Positions 51,355 through 60,207 of a stretch of 64,000 nucleotides of DNA are shown here, in pieces. The stretch is from assembly GCA_023053545.1 (NCBI GenBank), contig JAKZAN010000078.1, positions 1 through 64,000 of the forward strand, written 5' to 3'. The position numbers and the translations under genes are program-made. The notes below the pieces were generated by a model. It had not been told where the DNA came from. It ran no database searches and was given only the letters and a program-made list of their open reading frames with translations. Position 1 is the stretch's first letter. The number at the start of each line of letters is the position of its first letter. The stretch is from Lepidurus packardi. Taxonomy: Eukaryota > Arthropoda > Branchiopoda > Notostraca > Triopsidae.

Positions 51355-52173
51355 ATGGAATCAATAATAAGCTATTTTTCAACTATCCCCGCTTCACATC
51401 GCGGTCTCATCTTGGCCGGGGGCATCGCCTTCTTTTGGCTAATTGAAGGCATCAAACCACTAGTCAAATTCAAGTACAGCAAAACAAAACACGCCGCAAT
51501 CAATATCTTTTTCACCTTCACAACAATTGTTGTCAATTTTGCAATGGCAGTTTTGCTATTAAAAACCGCAAATTGGACAATCAAAAACCATTTCGGAGTC
51601 CTGCAATGGCTACCCGCAATGAATCCTTGGTTTTACGCCATTATTGGACTACTGCTATTGGACTTCATCGGGGCTTATTTCGCACATTGGATCCAGCATA
51701 GAACACCTTTAATGTGGCGTTTTCACCTCATTCACCATTCAGATACTTGGGTCGATACCACCACCGCAAACCGACACCATCCAGGCGAAAGCATAATCCG
51801 TTTTGCCTTCACAACCATTGGCGTATTGCTGGTGGGAACCCCAATGTGGCTCGTGTTTTTATACCAGTCGCTCTCCGTTGTGTTCTCGCAATTTAATCAT
51901 GCAAACCTCTCAATACCACCAAAACTCGACAAACTTCTCAGCTATATAATTGTTTCCCCAGACATGCACAAAGTACACCACCATTACGTTCTTCCGTACA
52001 CCGACAGCAATTACGGAAATATATTTTCGGTGTGGGACCGGCTTTTTGGAACCTTCAAATCGATGCCAAACGACCAAATCATATACGGAATCGACACCCA
52101 CATGCAGCCAGAAATCAACAATAAAATAAGCAATTTACTACAAGTGCCTTTTCAGTCAAAAAAAATTAAATAA
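51355..52173 (+). CDS. Sterol desaturase/fatty acid hydroxylase family protein
   Basis: A 272-residue integral membrane di-iron oxygenase. The histidine boxes are HWIQH, HLIHH, NRHHPGE, FNHAN and VHHHY, in the expected order, within four membrane segments. Bacterial members hydroxylate lipids or carotenoids; the substrate cannot be told. It lies 32 bases downstream of the EamA gene and is likely cotranscribed. Confidence 0.92.
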   Translation: MESIISYFSTIPASHRGLILAGGIAFFWLIEGIKPLVKFKYSKTKHAAINIFFTFTTIVVNFAMAVLLLKTANWTIKNHFGVLQWLPAMNPWFYAIIGLLLLDFIGAYFAHWIQHRTPLMWRFHLIHHSDTWVDTTTANRHHPGESIIRFAFTTIGVLLVGTPMWLVFLYQSLSVVFSQFNHANLSIPPKLDKLLSYIIVSPDMHKVHHHYVLPYTDSNYGNIFSVWDRLFGTFKSMPNDQIIYGIDTHMQPEINNKISNLLQVPFQSKKIK

Positions 52174-52271
52174 TAGCCCAAAAAAAATTAAATCCAACTG
52201 AAAAAGTAATCATAATTTTTCCTAATATTGAATAAGAGATTAAAACATTGTTTCCCTGTTAACTAGCAGTA

Positions 52272-52547
52272 ATGAAGAAAAGCATTCAAACCGCACTCAC
52301 ATACGACCAACTCGAAAGGCTTGTTAGTATGGCTTTGGAAGAACGAAAACCTTTCGAAGTGATTAAAGCAGAATTCGGAATTCCCGAAAAAGAAGTAATT
52401 GAAATTATGCGCAAAAGACTCGCAAAAGACAAATTTGAATTCTGGCGACAAAAAGCAAGCGCAAGCAAACCCAAACCCAAACCCGTTGTCGACGACGATT
52501 TTGAAGATCTAAACGGGAAATATTACATCAAAAATAAAATGGACTAA
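52272..52547 (+). CDS. TIGR03643/DUF2805 family protein
   Basis: A 91-residue basic protein. TYDQLERLVSMALEERKPFE, then IKAEFGIPEKEVIEIMRKRL, is a helix-turn-helix-like core typical of the DUF2805/TIGR03643 family, whose function is unknown. The tail is rich in Lys and Pro (SKPKPKPVVDDDFEDLNGKY). A terminator follows. Confidence 0.85.
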   Translation: MKKSIQTALTYDQLERLVSMALEERKPFEVIKAEFGIPEKEVIEIMRKRLAKDKFEFWRQKASASKPKPKPVVDDDFEDLNGKYYIKNKMD

Positions 52548-52553
52548 AACACA

Positions 52554-52581
52554 AACTCCTGACTCTAACAGGAGTTTTTTT
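52554..52581 (+). terminator. Intrinsic terminator after the DUF2805 gene
   Basis: AAACTCCTG-ACTCTAA-CAGGAGTTT followed by T-rich sequence; a perfect 9-bp stem. Confidence 0.85.
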
Positions 52582-52589
52582 ATTTGAAG

Positions 52590-52689
52590 CTATTTCCCGC
52601 TTTCCGTTGCAATCTTTTTGGCTACAAAACACCCATTTGAAACAATATTGTCTAAGCCAAAAAGGATTTTCACTGCAATCGGGGCTAGG
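52590..52689 (-). repeat. Dispersed palindromic intergenic repeat, copy 6
   Basis: Minus orientation: AGCCCCGATTGCAGTGAAAA, TCCTTTTTGGCTTAGAC..., GCCAAAAAGATTGCAACGGA, AAGCGGG. The loop is ~30 bases longer than in other copies, but the stem GGCTTAGAC/..AGCC is kept. It lies between the DUF2805 terminator and the M61 promoter. Confidence 0.75.
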
Positions 52690-52705
52690 CATTCCCAATA
52701 AAAAG

Positions 52706-52713
52706 TACATTTG
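52706..52713 (+). promoter_or_regulatory. -7 promoter element of the M61 peptidase gene
   Basis: TACATTTG (TAnnTTTG), 48 bases upstream of the ATG at 52761, right after the repeat copy. Confidence 0.6.
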
Positions 52714-52760
52714 TAACAAACAACAAACACATACGTCTAAAACAAATAATCAATCTATAA

Positions 52761-54593
52761 ATGAAAAACATAATTTTAGGGCTATACATCGCCGCTGCAT
52801 CTCTCGGATTAACAGCAAACGCTCAAAAAACCCAAGCAATTAAAGTCGCAATCGACCTTAAAAACATAAAGAACGATAAAGTATTGGTAACGGTAACGCC
52901 GCCAAAAATCAAAACCGATAAAATAACCTACCACATCCCGAAGATCATCCCAGGCACTTATTCAGCAGATGATTATGGAAAATTCATCGAAAACGTTCAA
53001 GCTTACGATCAAGCAGGCAAAAAACTTGCCGTATCAAAAGCCGATGACAATTCATGGACCGTGAGCAAAGCAAAAGGTCTTGCAAAACTGACCTATACGG
53101 TTAACGATACTTACGATGTCGAATCAACACACACCATTTTTTCGCCAGCAGGAACAAACATCCTCGAAAATATAAATTTCATGGTCAACACCCATGGCTT
53201 TGTGGGCTATTTCACAGACTATATCACTACGCCATACCAGCTAACGATCACGCACCCTGAAAATTTATGGGGCGCAACATCACTAACCGATAATGACCCA
53301 TCAAACGCAACCGATCTATTTTTTGCGTCGCGATATGCTGACCTGATCGACAACCCAATTATGTACGCCAAACCAGATTACACAACGTTTTCAATAGGCG
53401 GAATGGACATAACCTTAAGCGTATATTCGCCAACTGGTGTTTACAAAGCAGCCGACTTAACATCGGAAATCGAAAAAATGATGGTGGCACAAAAAACCTT
53501 TCTTGGAGACATCAACAACAACAAAAAATATACGATCTTACTGTACCTTTCGGACATGAAAAAAGCCGATGCAAAAGGATTTGGAGCGTTGGAGCACAAC
53601 ACATCTACAACTGTTTTGTTCCCTGAAATGATGCCAAAAGATGCACTGATCAAGAGCCTAATCGACGTGGTTTCGCACGAATTTTTCCATATCGTAACGC
53701 CATTGGGCGTACACTCAAAAGAGATCCACGATTTCGATTTCAATAATCCAAAAATGTCCCAGCACTTGTGGATGTATGAAGGCGTAACCGAATATTTCGC
53801 AAACCTTTTTCAAGTAAATCAAGGCCTAATCACTGAAGATGAATTCTACACCCGTATGAAGGGCAAAATGGACAATGCTGCAAACATGAACGACACCATG
53901 TCATTCACGGAAATGAGCGCCAATGTGCTTCAGGAACCATACAAATCACAATATCTCAATGTTTATGAAAAAGGCGCGCTAATTGGCATGTGTCTAGACA
54001 TTATCATCAGAGAAAAAAGCGATGGCAAAAAAGGCATTCTAAATCTAATGAAAGATTTAACAAACGAATTTGGACCTGCAAAACCATTCAATGATAGCGA
54101 ACTGTTCGACCGCGTTGTGGCACTAACATACCCAGAAGTTGGTGAATTTTTAAGAACGCACGTCGCAGGCCAAACGCCAATAAAATATGACGCATATCTT
54201 GCAAAAATGGGGGTCAAACAAACCAAAAAGCAAGTTGCCAGTAACTTGTTTCTGAAAGGACAAACGCCATACATTACAATCAAACCAAACACAAAAGACA
54301 TCGTAATTCTAAATAAAGCACCATTAAGCGACTTCCTGAAAGGCCTTGGCTTTAAGGGCGGAGACGTTATCAAATCAATTAACGGTGTTGCATACAATCT
54401 GGACAACATTTATGACATGATCATGGGAAGTCAGGATTGGAAAGACGGCTCTGACATTACGGTTAACGTGGATCGTGACGGGAAAGATGTTGTTTTAAAA
54501 GGAAAAGTAAAACATGAAATGGAAGAAGCAGAAGGCTATATGGCTGCAGATGCCTCGAAGTCAAAATTGAAAGAATCATGGCTAAAAGGATAA
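52761..54593 (+). CDS. M61 family metallopeptidase with PDZ domain
   Basis: A 610-residue exported peptidase (signal KNIILGLYIAAASLGLTANA). Gluzincin family M61 (glycyl aminopeptidase type): zinc motif HEFFH at 306-310, and the third ligand in LWMYEGVTEYFA around 340. An N-terminal M61 domain covers about 25-200. A C-terminal PDZ domain (about 500-590, GLGFKGGDVIKSINGVAYN) probably binds substrate C-termini. It is expected in the periplasm. It is in its own transcription unit. Confidence 0.93.
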   Translation: MKNIILGLYIAAASLGLTANAQKTQAIKVAIDLKNIKNDKVLVTVTPPKIKTDKITYHIPKIIPGTYSADDYGKFIENVQAYDQAGKKLAVSKADDNSWTVSKAKGLAKLTYTVNDTYDVESTHTIFSPAGTNILENINFMVNTHGFVGYFTDYITTPYQLTITHPENLWGATSLTDNDPSNATDLFFASRYADLIDNPIMYAKPDYTTFSIGGMDITLSVYSPTGVYKAADLTSEIEKMMVAQKTFLGDINNNKKYTILLYLSDMKKADAKGFGALEHNTSTTVLFPEMMPKDALIKSLIDVVSHEFFHIVTPLGVHSKEIHDFDFNNPKMSQHLWMYEGVTEYFANLFQVNQGLITEDEFYTRMKGKMDNAANMNDTMSFTEMSANVLQEPYKSQYLNVYEKGALIGMCLDIIIREKSDGKKGILNLMKDLTNEFGPAKPFNDSELFDRVVALTYPEVGEFLRTHVAGQTPIKYDAYLAKMGVKQTKKQVASNLFLKGQTPYITIKPNTKDIVILNKAPLSDFLKGLGFKGGDVIKSINGVAYNLDNIYDMIMGSQDWKDGSDITVNVDRDGKDVVLKGKVKHEMEEAEGYMAADASKSKLKESWLKG

Positions 54594-54705
54594 TGTAAAT
54601 TCCCTGTTTTAAAAATTCCCAATTTGTCTACGAGTCGGGGATTTTTCTTTATTTTGCACTACAAAATTTTAGACACAAATCGTGTTTTAACCAAACCTAC
54701 TAACT

Positions 54706-55419
54706 ATGAAAAATGCAATTATCGCATTTGCTTTCCTGCTAATATTAGTGTCATGCAAGAAAGAACAACCTGCTGGAAATCTACACATTACAGGAAACGT
54801 AAAAGGATTAAAAAGCGGAAAACTATACATAAGTCATCTTTCCAATGGTCAATTAGTGCCATTAGACTCCATAACAATTAGTGGCAATTCCACCTTCGAA
54901 AGCCACATGACTATCGATTCTCCTGAAATGTTCTACTTGTCTTTAGACCGCGGCACCACAACCAGCATGGACGATAATCTAGAATTTTTCGCAGAACCAG
55001 GCACCATCACAATCGAAACCACGTTGGAGCAATTCTATGCCCAAGCAGCAATTAAAGGCTCAAAAAATCATGAGCTATACGCACAATACAAAGCCATTGC
55101 GAGCAGGTTTTCAAATGACCAACTCGAACTAACAGCAGCACGGCTAATGGCTCTAAAGGACAAGAAACCATTCTCGGAACAAACATACAGCGAGAAGTCG
55201 GAAAGTATTTTAAAGCGAAAATACCTATACAGCATTAATTTCGCGATTAATAACAAAGACTATGAAGTTGCGCCATATATTGCGATGTCTCAAATTAGCG
55301 ACGCAAACATTAAATTTCTAGATACGATTCAGAATTCAATGACACCGAAAGTAGCCAAATCAAAATACGGCAAGATGCTAACCAGCTTTATAACCGACCG
55401 AAAAAAATCTGGGGAATAA
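54706..55419 (+). CDS. DUF4369 domain lipoprotein
   Basis: A 237-residue lipoprotein (signal MKNAIIAFAFLLILVSC). Residues about 25-120 form a DUF4369 domain (LHITGNVKGLKSGKLYI, LDSITISGNSTFESHM). In many Bacteroidota proteins this domain precedes a thioredoxin-like AhpC/TSA domain; here that domain is absent and the C-terminal ~110 residues are helical. There is a weak AAAATTCCC/GGGGATTTTT hairpin between the M61 gene and this one. Function unknown. Confidence 0.85.
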   Translation: MKNAIIAFAFLLILVSCKKEQPAGNLHITGNVKGLKSGKLYISHLSNGQLVPLDSITISGNSTFESHMTIDSPEMFYLSLDRGTTTSMDDNLEFFAEPGTITIETTLEQFYAQAAIKGSKNHELYAQYKAIASRFSNDQLELTAARLMALKDKKPFSEQTYSEKSESILKRKYLYSINFAINNKDYEVAPYIAMSQISDANIKFLDTIQNSMTPKVAKSKYGKMLTSFITDRKKSGE

Positions 55420-55481
55420 GCAAATTATTGATAGCGAAGCTGGAGATATGTCAGTCATAAACAAAGCGTCTAGCCATATTT

Positions 55482-55573
55482 CTTGAAGCTTTTTCCAGCT
55501 TTCCGCTACAATCTTTTGTGCTTTCGCTCGCGCTTCAGCACAAAAGGATTTCCACTTCAATCTGGGCTACGGC
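55482..55573 (-). repeat. Dispersed palindromic intergenic repeat, copy 7
   Basis: Minus orientation: AGCCCAGATTGAAGTGGAAA, TCCTTTTGTGCTGAAGCGCG, AGCGAAAGCACAAAAGATTG, TAGCGGAAAGCTGG. The 11-base arms TTTTGTGCTGA/..AGCACAAAA are a near-perfect palindrome. It lies in the gap after the DUF4369 gene; 55574-55670 holds nothing else that I can support. Confidence 0.8.
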
Positions 55574-55670
55574 TCTTATAAATATCATCAACAAACAAAT
55601 GATATTCTACAATTCACCCCAAATGCCATTTCGCAACAGAACTGCGTTTATCAATCAGCAAGAGCTAAAT

Positions 55671-56025
55671 TTATACCTTCTTACAACAATTATCCAGCTT
55701 TTTGTAACGCTCAGAACTTGCCTTGACCTCATCTGCATCATAGCCATTCGGCGATGCGTTGCTTTATAGTAGATAAATCGGTTTTGCGCCCATTGTAGAA
55801 CACTGTAATCGTCATCTTCTTTTCATCCAACTCAAACATACGGACACCATTAATTTTCATTAACGTGCTCTGGAAATTTTTTCCGCAGGTTTCACACATC
55901 TTGCAATGATCACAATAGATCTGCGTTTTGATTACTGCCTTCTGGTTCTTGCTCTGCGCAGTTCCATAATGGGAAAATCCAAAAACCAAAAACACCATTA
56001 GGATGAGCTTTATTACTTTTTTCAT
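55671..56025 (-). pseudogene. Heavy-metal-associated domain protein, frameshifted near the C-terminus
   Basis: An exported HMA-like protein. A signal peptide (MKKVIKLILMVFLVFGFSHY) is followed by YCDHCKMCETCGKNFQ, a Cys-rich metal site, and a ferredoxin-like fold (KINGVRMFELDEKKMTITVF). The frame ends at TGA 55738 after RIAEWL. The next frame continues with GYDADEVKASSERYKKLDNC, CKKV and a stop at 55671, exactly the C-terminus expected for this family. The join is at CGCCGAATGGCTATG (about 55742-55756): one base inserted or two lost. With the conserved tail, the protein would have about 117 residues and a second CC metal site. A sequencing error is plausible. Confidence 0.78.
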
Positions 56026-56095
56026 AGCTTAAGACATTAATTAAAATTAGCTGCAAAATCATGTCAACATTTCTGCTGCCAAAGCAACATAAAAC

Positions 56096-56129
56096 AAAAA
56101 ACCATCCAAGAATTTGGATGGTTTTTTTT
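56096..56129 (-). terminator. Intrinsic terminator of tRNA-Thr (bidirectional)
   Basis: AAAACCATCCAAGAATTTGG then ATGGTTTT: an 8-9-bp stem flanked by A and T runs, directly downstream of the tRNA. Confidence 0.85.
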
Positions 56130-56130
56130 G

Positions 56131-56204
56131 AGCCGATAGAGGGACTCGAACCCACGACCTGCTGATTACAAATCAGCTGCTCTAGCCAGCTGAGCTACAT
56201 CGGC
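56131..56204 (-). tRNA. tRNA-Thr (anticodon TGT)
   Basis: Minus strand, 74 bases without encoded CCA. The acceptor stem is GCCGATG with TATCGGC, the D-arm is AGCTCAGCTGGCTAGAGC, the anticodon arm is GCTGA-TTTGTAA-TCAGC with anticodon TGT (34-36), and the T-arm is GTGGGTTCGAGTCC. All four stems pair. A strong promoter lies upstream and a terminator downstream, so it is a single-tRNA transcription unit. Confidence 0.95.
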
Positions 56205-56220
56205 GTCATTATTTCGTGTG

Positions 56221-56250
56221 CAAATATAGAAGCGATTTTTTAATTTCCAA
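56221..56250 (-). promoter_or_regulatory. tRNA-Thr promoter
   Basis: Minus strand: TTG (56250-56248), a 19-base spacer, then TATATTTG (56228-56221), the best -33/-7 pair in the window. It ends 16 bases before the tRNA 5' end. Confidence 0.8.
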
Positions 56251-56280
56251 AATTAAATTTCACTTTTTGCAGTGAAATTA

Positions 56281-56547
56281 TTAAAGATTATTGATTTTTT
56301 CAACAAGCCTGTGTGCAGCATCCTCAAGCTCAGCGTTTACCTGCTTGAAATGCGCTTTTTTATTTTCAACATTTTTTGCATTTACTTTCGTAATTAACGC
56401 ATCGAAGGTAGCAATTGCCTCATCTATTAAGCCGTTTGAAGTCTCAGTTGGTTTGCCAGTAGTCGACATTTCCCATAAATAAACTGCTTCAATAATATCC
56501 CCTAGTACGTAGTTGATGTCTTTCTTTAAATTTTTAACGTTAGCCAT
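56281..56547 (-). CDS. Conserved small helical protein, function unknown
   Basis: An 88-residue protein starting MANVKNLKKDINYVLGDIIE. It is predicted to be all helix and acidic overall, with no cysteines and no signal. Similar hypothetical proteins occur in flavobacteria next to a tRNA or manA. The start at 56547 is chosen over 56592 because the -7 element (minus-strand TACTTTTG at 56570-56577) lies between them. I do not recognise a function. Confidence 0.8.
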   Translation of the reverse strand: MANVKNLKKDINYVLGDIIEAVYLWEMSTTGKPTETSNGLIDEAIATFDALITKVNAKNVENKKAHFKQVNAELEDAAHRLVEKINNL

Positions 56548-56569
56548 TTTAAATATTTTTAATTCTGTG

Positions 56570-56577
56570 CAAAAGTA
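56570..56577 (-). promoter_or_regulatory. -7 promoter element of the 88-residue protein gene
   Basis: Minus-strand TACTTTTG (TAnnTTTG), 22 bases upstream of the start at 56547. Confidence 0.55.
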
Positions 56578-56602
56578 CAACGAATAAACCAATTTCGATT
56601 GC

Positions 56603-57566
56603 CTATATATAAATTTCTAGTAATGAAGCATTCCCATTTGCTCTAAGCGAGCCCATTTGTGCGGGAATCAAGATTGTTTCGCCTAATGAAATGGCGGTCA
56701 TTTCCGAATCGAATTCTAATTCACAAGCACCCGAAACACACATATAAACAACAAAAGAATCGGCGCGTCTGTTGAGTTCAATCGAATTTTCTACTGCGAT
56801 AATATTAGTCGTAAAATAAGGACAAGATACTAATGCAGCAGATTTGCTGATTTGCTTTTCATATTCAATTTTCGCGTCGACCACACCGTAATTCATCGCT
56901 TCTATTGCTAAGTCAACATGCAACTCGCGCGATTTTCCGTTGTCGTCCACGCGATCCCAATCGTAAATGCGGTATGTGATATCTGATGTCTGCTGAATTT
57001 CTGCGAGCAGCACTCCGGCGCCAATTGCGTGAATAGTTCCGGTTTCTATGAAAAAAAACTTCTCCTGGCTTGGCTTCCACTTCATTGAGTAGCTCCGGCA
57101 ATGATTTGCTATTAAAGTGCTGCAAGTATTCCGCAGGCGTTATGGGGTTTTTGAACCCTACAATTATTTTTGAACCTTCATTTGCTTGCATCACATACCA
57201 CATCTCGGTTTTCCCGAATGAATTATGGCGTTCCTGGCCCAATTTGTCATTGGGATGCACTTGAATAGACAAGTCTTCTTTAGCGTCAATAAACTTAAAT
57301 AAAAGCGGAAATTGCGTGCCAAATTGCCCAAAAACTTTCGATCCCACGAGTTCTGCGCCATACTCTGCAATTAGGTCTGTGAGCGATCTTCCGTAAAACA
57401 ATCCATTCGAAACGATACTGATATCTTCGCCAACGGCCGCGATTTCCCAGCTTTCTCCGGTTTGACTCGGACTGCTTTTTTTAAGAATCGTATTTAATTT
57501 ATCGCCGCCCCAAATTCTGTTCTTTAAAATAGGACTAAATTTTAATGGGTATAATTTAATGTTCAT
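56603..57566 (-). pseudogene. manA: Mannose-6-phosphate isomerase, class I, frameshifted
   Basis: ManA interconverts mannose 6-phosphate and fructose 6-phosphate, feeding GDP-sugar synthesis. Two frames share the gene. From 57566 the N-terminal part has NRIWGGDKLN, IQVHPND (zinc His) and FGKTEMWYVM (zinc Glu). The rest, to 56603, contains GTIHAIGAGVLLAEIQQ, ITYRIYDWDR and a C-terminal cupin. The break is the run of eight A at 57051-57058 (T on the coding strand); with seven, GEVFF joins IETGTIHAIG and a 320-residue enzyme of normal length results. A homopolymer indel is the likely cause, either a sequencing error or a slippage site. Confidence 0.9.
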
Positions 57567-57567
57567 A

Positions 57568-57979
57568 TTAGTCTCCTTTATAACTCACGAAATTTCGAGG
57601 AGTTTCATATAACACCACCTCAATGTCTTTTGCTACATCAATTTTTGCGCGCATTTTTGTTCCAAATTACCACCACAATATTTTCCGCAGTCGGGTTCAG
57701 ATGCTCAAATTCGGGAACGTCTAAATTTAGATTTTTATGGTCGAATGCTACCTCAACTTCAGACTCGATCAGATCTGCTAATGTTTTAATATCCATAACA
57801 TAACCCGTTTCAGGATCGATTTGACCCGTCACACTCACTATTAGTTCGTAATTGTGCCCGTGAAAATTAGGGTTGTTGCATTTCCCGAAAACAGCTTGAT
57901 TTTTTTCGTTTGTCCAATCTTTTCGATACAAGCGGTGGGCTGCGTTGAAGTGGGCTTTTCTGCTGATGGTTACTTTCAT
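57568..57979 (-). pseudogene. queD: 6-carboxytetrahydropterin synthase, frameshifted
   Basis: QueD makes 6-carboxy-tetrahydropterin, a queuosine precursor. The N-terminal part shows zinc-binding histidines in HFNAAHRL and FHGHNYEL and catalytic AFDHKNLN. After NPTAENIVVVIWNK the frame stops early at TGA 57638. The next frame continues MRAKIDVAKDIEVVLYETPR, NFVSYKGD and a stop at 57568, which is the normal C-terminus. The break is a run of five T at 57654-57658; with four the reading is continuous and the protein has about 136 residues. manA begins 1 base after the restored stop, which supports the longer reading. Confidence 0.9.
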
Positions 57980-57982
57980 TTG

Positions 57983-58507
57983 CTATATTTGATGGTCTTC
58001 TAGATAATGGTAGAATTCGTCGAAAATAATTTTGAACCAGATTGTGTATATATCTGGATTAACAGCCATATCGTTTTTTACAGCTTCGATAGACATCCAC
58101 TTCCAATCAGCTACTTCTTCAGGATTAATATTGGGCTGTCCATCATAAGTGCCAATCATGACATGATCGAGTTCATGCTCCGTCAAGCCATTATCAAATG
58201 GCGCCTTGTATATAAAATGAAACAGTTCGCTTAGCGGCGCTTCAAAACCCATTTCTTCAAAAAGGCGTCGGCTTCCCGCTTGCAAATTAGTTTCGCCGTC
58301 GCGCTGGTGGCTGCAACACGTATTGGTCCAAAGCAATGGGCTGTGGTATTTGTGTGCGGCTCGTTGCTGCAACATAATTTCTTTTTTGTCATTCAGTATA
58401 AATACAGAAAAAGCACGGTGCAAAACCGCTTTTTCATGTGCCTCCAATTTAGGCATTAGCCCAATTTGTTCATCTTGTTCGTTGACAAGGATTACATTTT
58501 CTTCCAT
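57983..58507 (-). CDS. idi: Isopentenyl-diphosphate delta-isomerase, type 1
   Basis: Idi interconverts IPP and DMAPP in isoprenoid synthesis. The 174-residue Nudix-fold protein has the active-site cysteine and metal histidine in LLWTNTCCSHQ, the Nudix-like helix GSRRLFEEMGFEA and the acidic segment EHELDHVM. WKWMSIEAV and the C-terminal WFKIIFDEF are conserved. It is followed after 3 bases by queD, so idi-queD-manA form one transcription unit. A -7 element (minus-strand TATTTTTG) lies at 58524-58531, 17 bases upstream. Confidence 0.95.
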   Translation of the reverse strand: MEENVILVNEQDEQIGLMPKLEAHEKAVLHRAFSVFILNDKKEIMLQQRAAHKYHSPLLWTNTCCSHQRDGETNLQAGSRRLFEEMGFEAPLSELFHFIYKAPFDNGLTEHELDHVMIGTYDGQPNINPEEVADWKWMSIEAVKNDMAVNPDIYTIWFKIIFDEFYHYLEDHQI

Positions 58508-58606
58508 ACAAAAACTTAGTGCTCAAAAATACTAAAAATCAACCGCAAACATATCTATTTTATATTAGTTTAACGGCTTTATATTCGATTTTGGTATAGA
58601 GAATAT

Positions 58607-60172
58607 TTATCGGTGTGCTAGCGCTTCTGCAATTTTCTGCGCACATTTTTCGCCGTCAATTGCCGCTGATATGATGCCGCCTGCATATCCTGCTCCTTCA
58701 CCACAGGGATACAGTCCTTTAATTTGGAGGTGTTCTAGCGAAATTGGATCACGCGGAATGCGCACTGGTGATGATGTTCTCGACTCTGGCGCGTGCAAAA
58801 TAGCATCTTTAGTGAGGTATCCTTTCATGGATTTGCCAAACTCTTTGAAGCCTTCGCGCAATATTTGTGTTAGAAATCCAGGGAAAACTTCGCCCATTTC
58901 CACAGATGTTGTGCCTGGCACGTATGATGTTTTTGGGATATCGGCTGATACTTTTTGTTGCGTAAAGTCGGTCATTCTTTGGGCAGGCACTTTTTGTGTG
59001 CCACCGGCTAATCGCCAAGCATTTTGCTCGATGCTTTTTTGCAACTCCATTCCAGCCAAAGCGCCAAACTTTTGAAAAGGCTTGAAATCTTCTAATTTCA
59101 GTTCGATTACAATTCCGGAATTTGCGGTAGCTTGATCTCTTTTCGACGGTGACCAACCATTTGTGACCACTTCGCCAGGGGATGTTGCGCAAGGTGCAAT
59201 GACCCCACCTGGACACATGCAAAACGAATACATCCCACGGCCATTGACTTGCTTCACGATCGAATAAGGTGCAGGTGGCAAATGTTCGCCGCGGTAATCG
59301 CATGAATATTGAATCTGGTCGATGAGCTGTTGCGGGTGTTCGGCACGCACACCTAATGCGAAAGGTTTCGCTTCGATGAATATTTTTTTGCGGTCTAACA
59401 GCTCGAAGATATCGCGAGCAGAATGTCCTGTTGCCAGAATTATTTTGCTTGCGTGAATTTTGTCGCCTGATTGCGTGACCACGCCTTGAACTTGGTTGTC
59501 CTTAATAAGTATGTCTATTACGCGGGTTTCGAAAAGTACTTCTCCTCCAAATTCACGAATTTTATCGCGCATGTCGCTAATAATTTTCGGTAATTTATTG
59601 GTTCCGATGTGCGGATGTGCTTCTACTAAAATATCGCCGGATGCGCCGTAGGCAACAAACAACTGCAATATTCTGTCGACGTCGCCGCGTTTTTTTGATC
59701 GTGTGTATAGCTTTCCGTCTGAATAAGTTCCAGCTCCGCCTTCACCAAAACAATAATTTGAATCTTCGTTCACGATGTGCTCCAAATTGATTGCTTTGAG
59801 GTCGCGTCTTCTGCCGCGAACATCTTTACCGCGTTCAATTAGAATTGGTTTTACCCCCAATTCTATTAATTGCAAAGCTGCGAACAAACCTGCAGGACCA
59901 GCACCAATTATGATTACTTCTTGTGCATTTGAAACATCTTTGTAAGCTGGTAGCTCAATTTGCGATGGACTAAACGTTTCATTTTTTGTGTAGACGTTTA
60001 ATTTCAGATTGATTTTGATGGCCTTTTGCCGTGCATCGATTGATCGTTTGAGAATTACGATTTTTTGGATATCGGCGCTTGGCATGCGTTCCAGTTTGGA
60101 AACATGTTCGTGCAATAATGCTTCGTTGGCAGCAATTTCTGGGTTTACTTGTATGAGCAGTTCTTTGGGCAT
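58607..60172 (-). CDS. NAD(P)/FAD-dependent oxidoreductase
   Basis: A 521-residue flavoprotein. It has an N-terminal ~85-residue domain typical of this family (annotated as FAD-dependent protein, DUF-type N-terminus), then the FAD-binding Rossmann motif IIGAGPAGLFAALQLIELG with ERGKDVRGRRRD. Further conserved parts are GEGGAGTYSDGKLYTRSK, ATGHSARDIFELL and the C-terminal GLYPCGEGAGYAGGI that closes the FAD site. The reaction is unknown. A -7 element (minus-strand TACCTTTG) at 60177-60184 ends 5 bases before the start codon, implying a very short or absent 5' leader. Confidence 0.9.
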   Translation of the reverse strand: MPKELLIQVNPEIAANEALLHEHVSKLERMPSADIQKIVILKRSIDARQKAIKINLKLNVYTKNETFSPSQIELPAYKDVSNAQEVIIIGAGPAGLFAALQLIELGVKPILIERGKDVRGRRRDLKAINLEHIVNEDSNYCFGEGGAGTYSDGKLYTRSKKRGDVDRILQLFVAYGASGDILVEAHPHIGTNKLPKIISDMRDKIREFGGEVLFETRVIDILIKDNQVQGVVTQSGDKIHASKIILATGHSARDIFELLDRKKIFIEAKPFALGVRAEHPQQLIDQIQYSCDYRGEHLPPAPYSIVKQVNGRGMYSFCMCPGGVIAPCATSPGEVVTNGWSPSKRDQATANSGIVIELKLEDFKPFQKFGALAGMELQKSIEQNAWRLAGGTQKVPAQRMTDFTQQKVSADIPKTSYVPGTTSVEMGEVFPGFLTQILREGFKEFGKSMKGYLTKDAILHAPESRTSSPVRIPRDPISLEHLQIKGLYPCGEGAGYAGGIISAAIDGEKCAQKIAEALAHR

Positions 60173-60176
60173 GTGG

Positions 60177-60184
60177 CAAAGGTA
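60177..60184 (-). promoter_or_regulatory. -7 element next to the FAD-oxidoreductase start
   Basis: Minus-strand TACCTTTG directly upstream of the start codon at 60172, as seen for rluF. Confidence 0.55.
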
Positions 60185-60207
60185 GAAAATTCAATTGAAC
60201 CTGAAAG

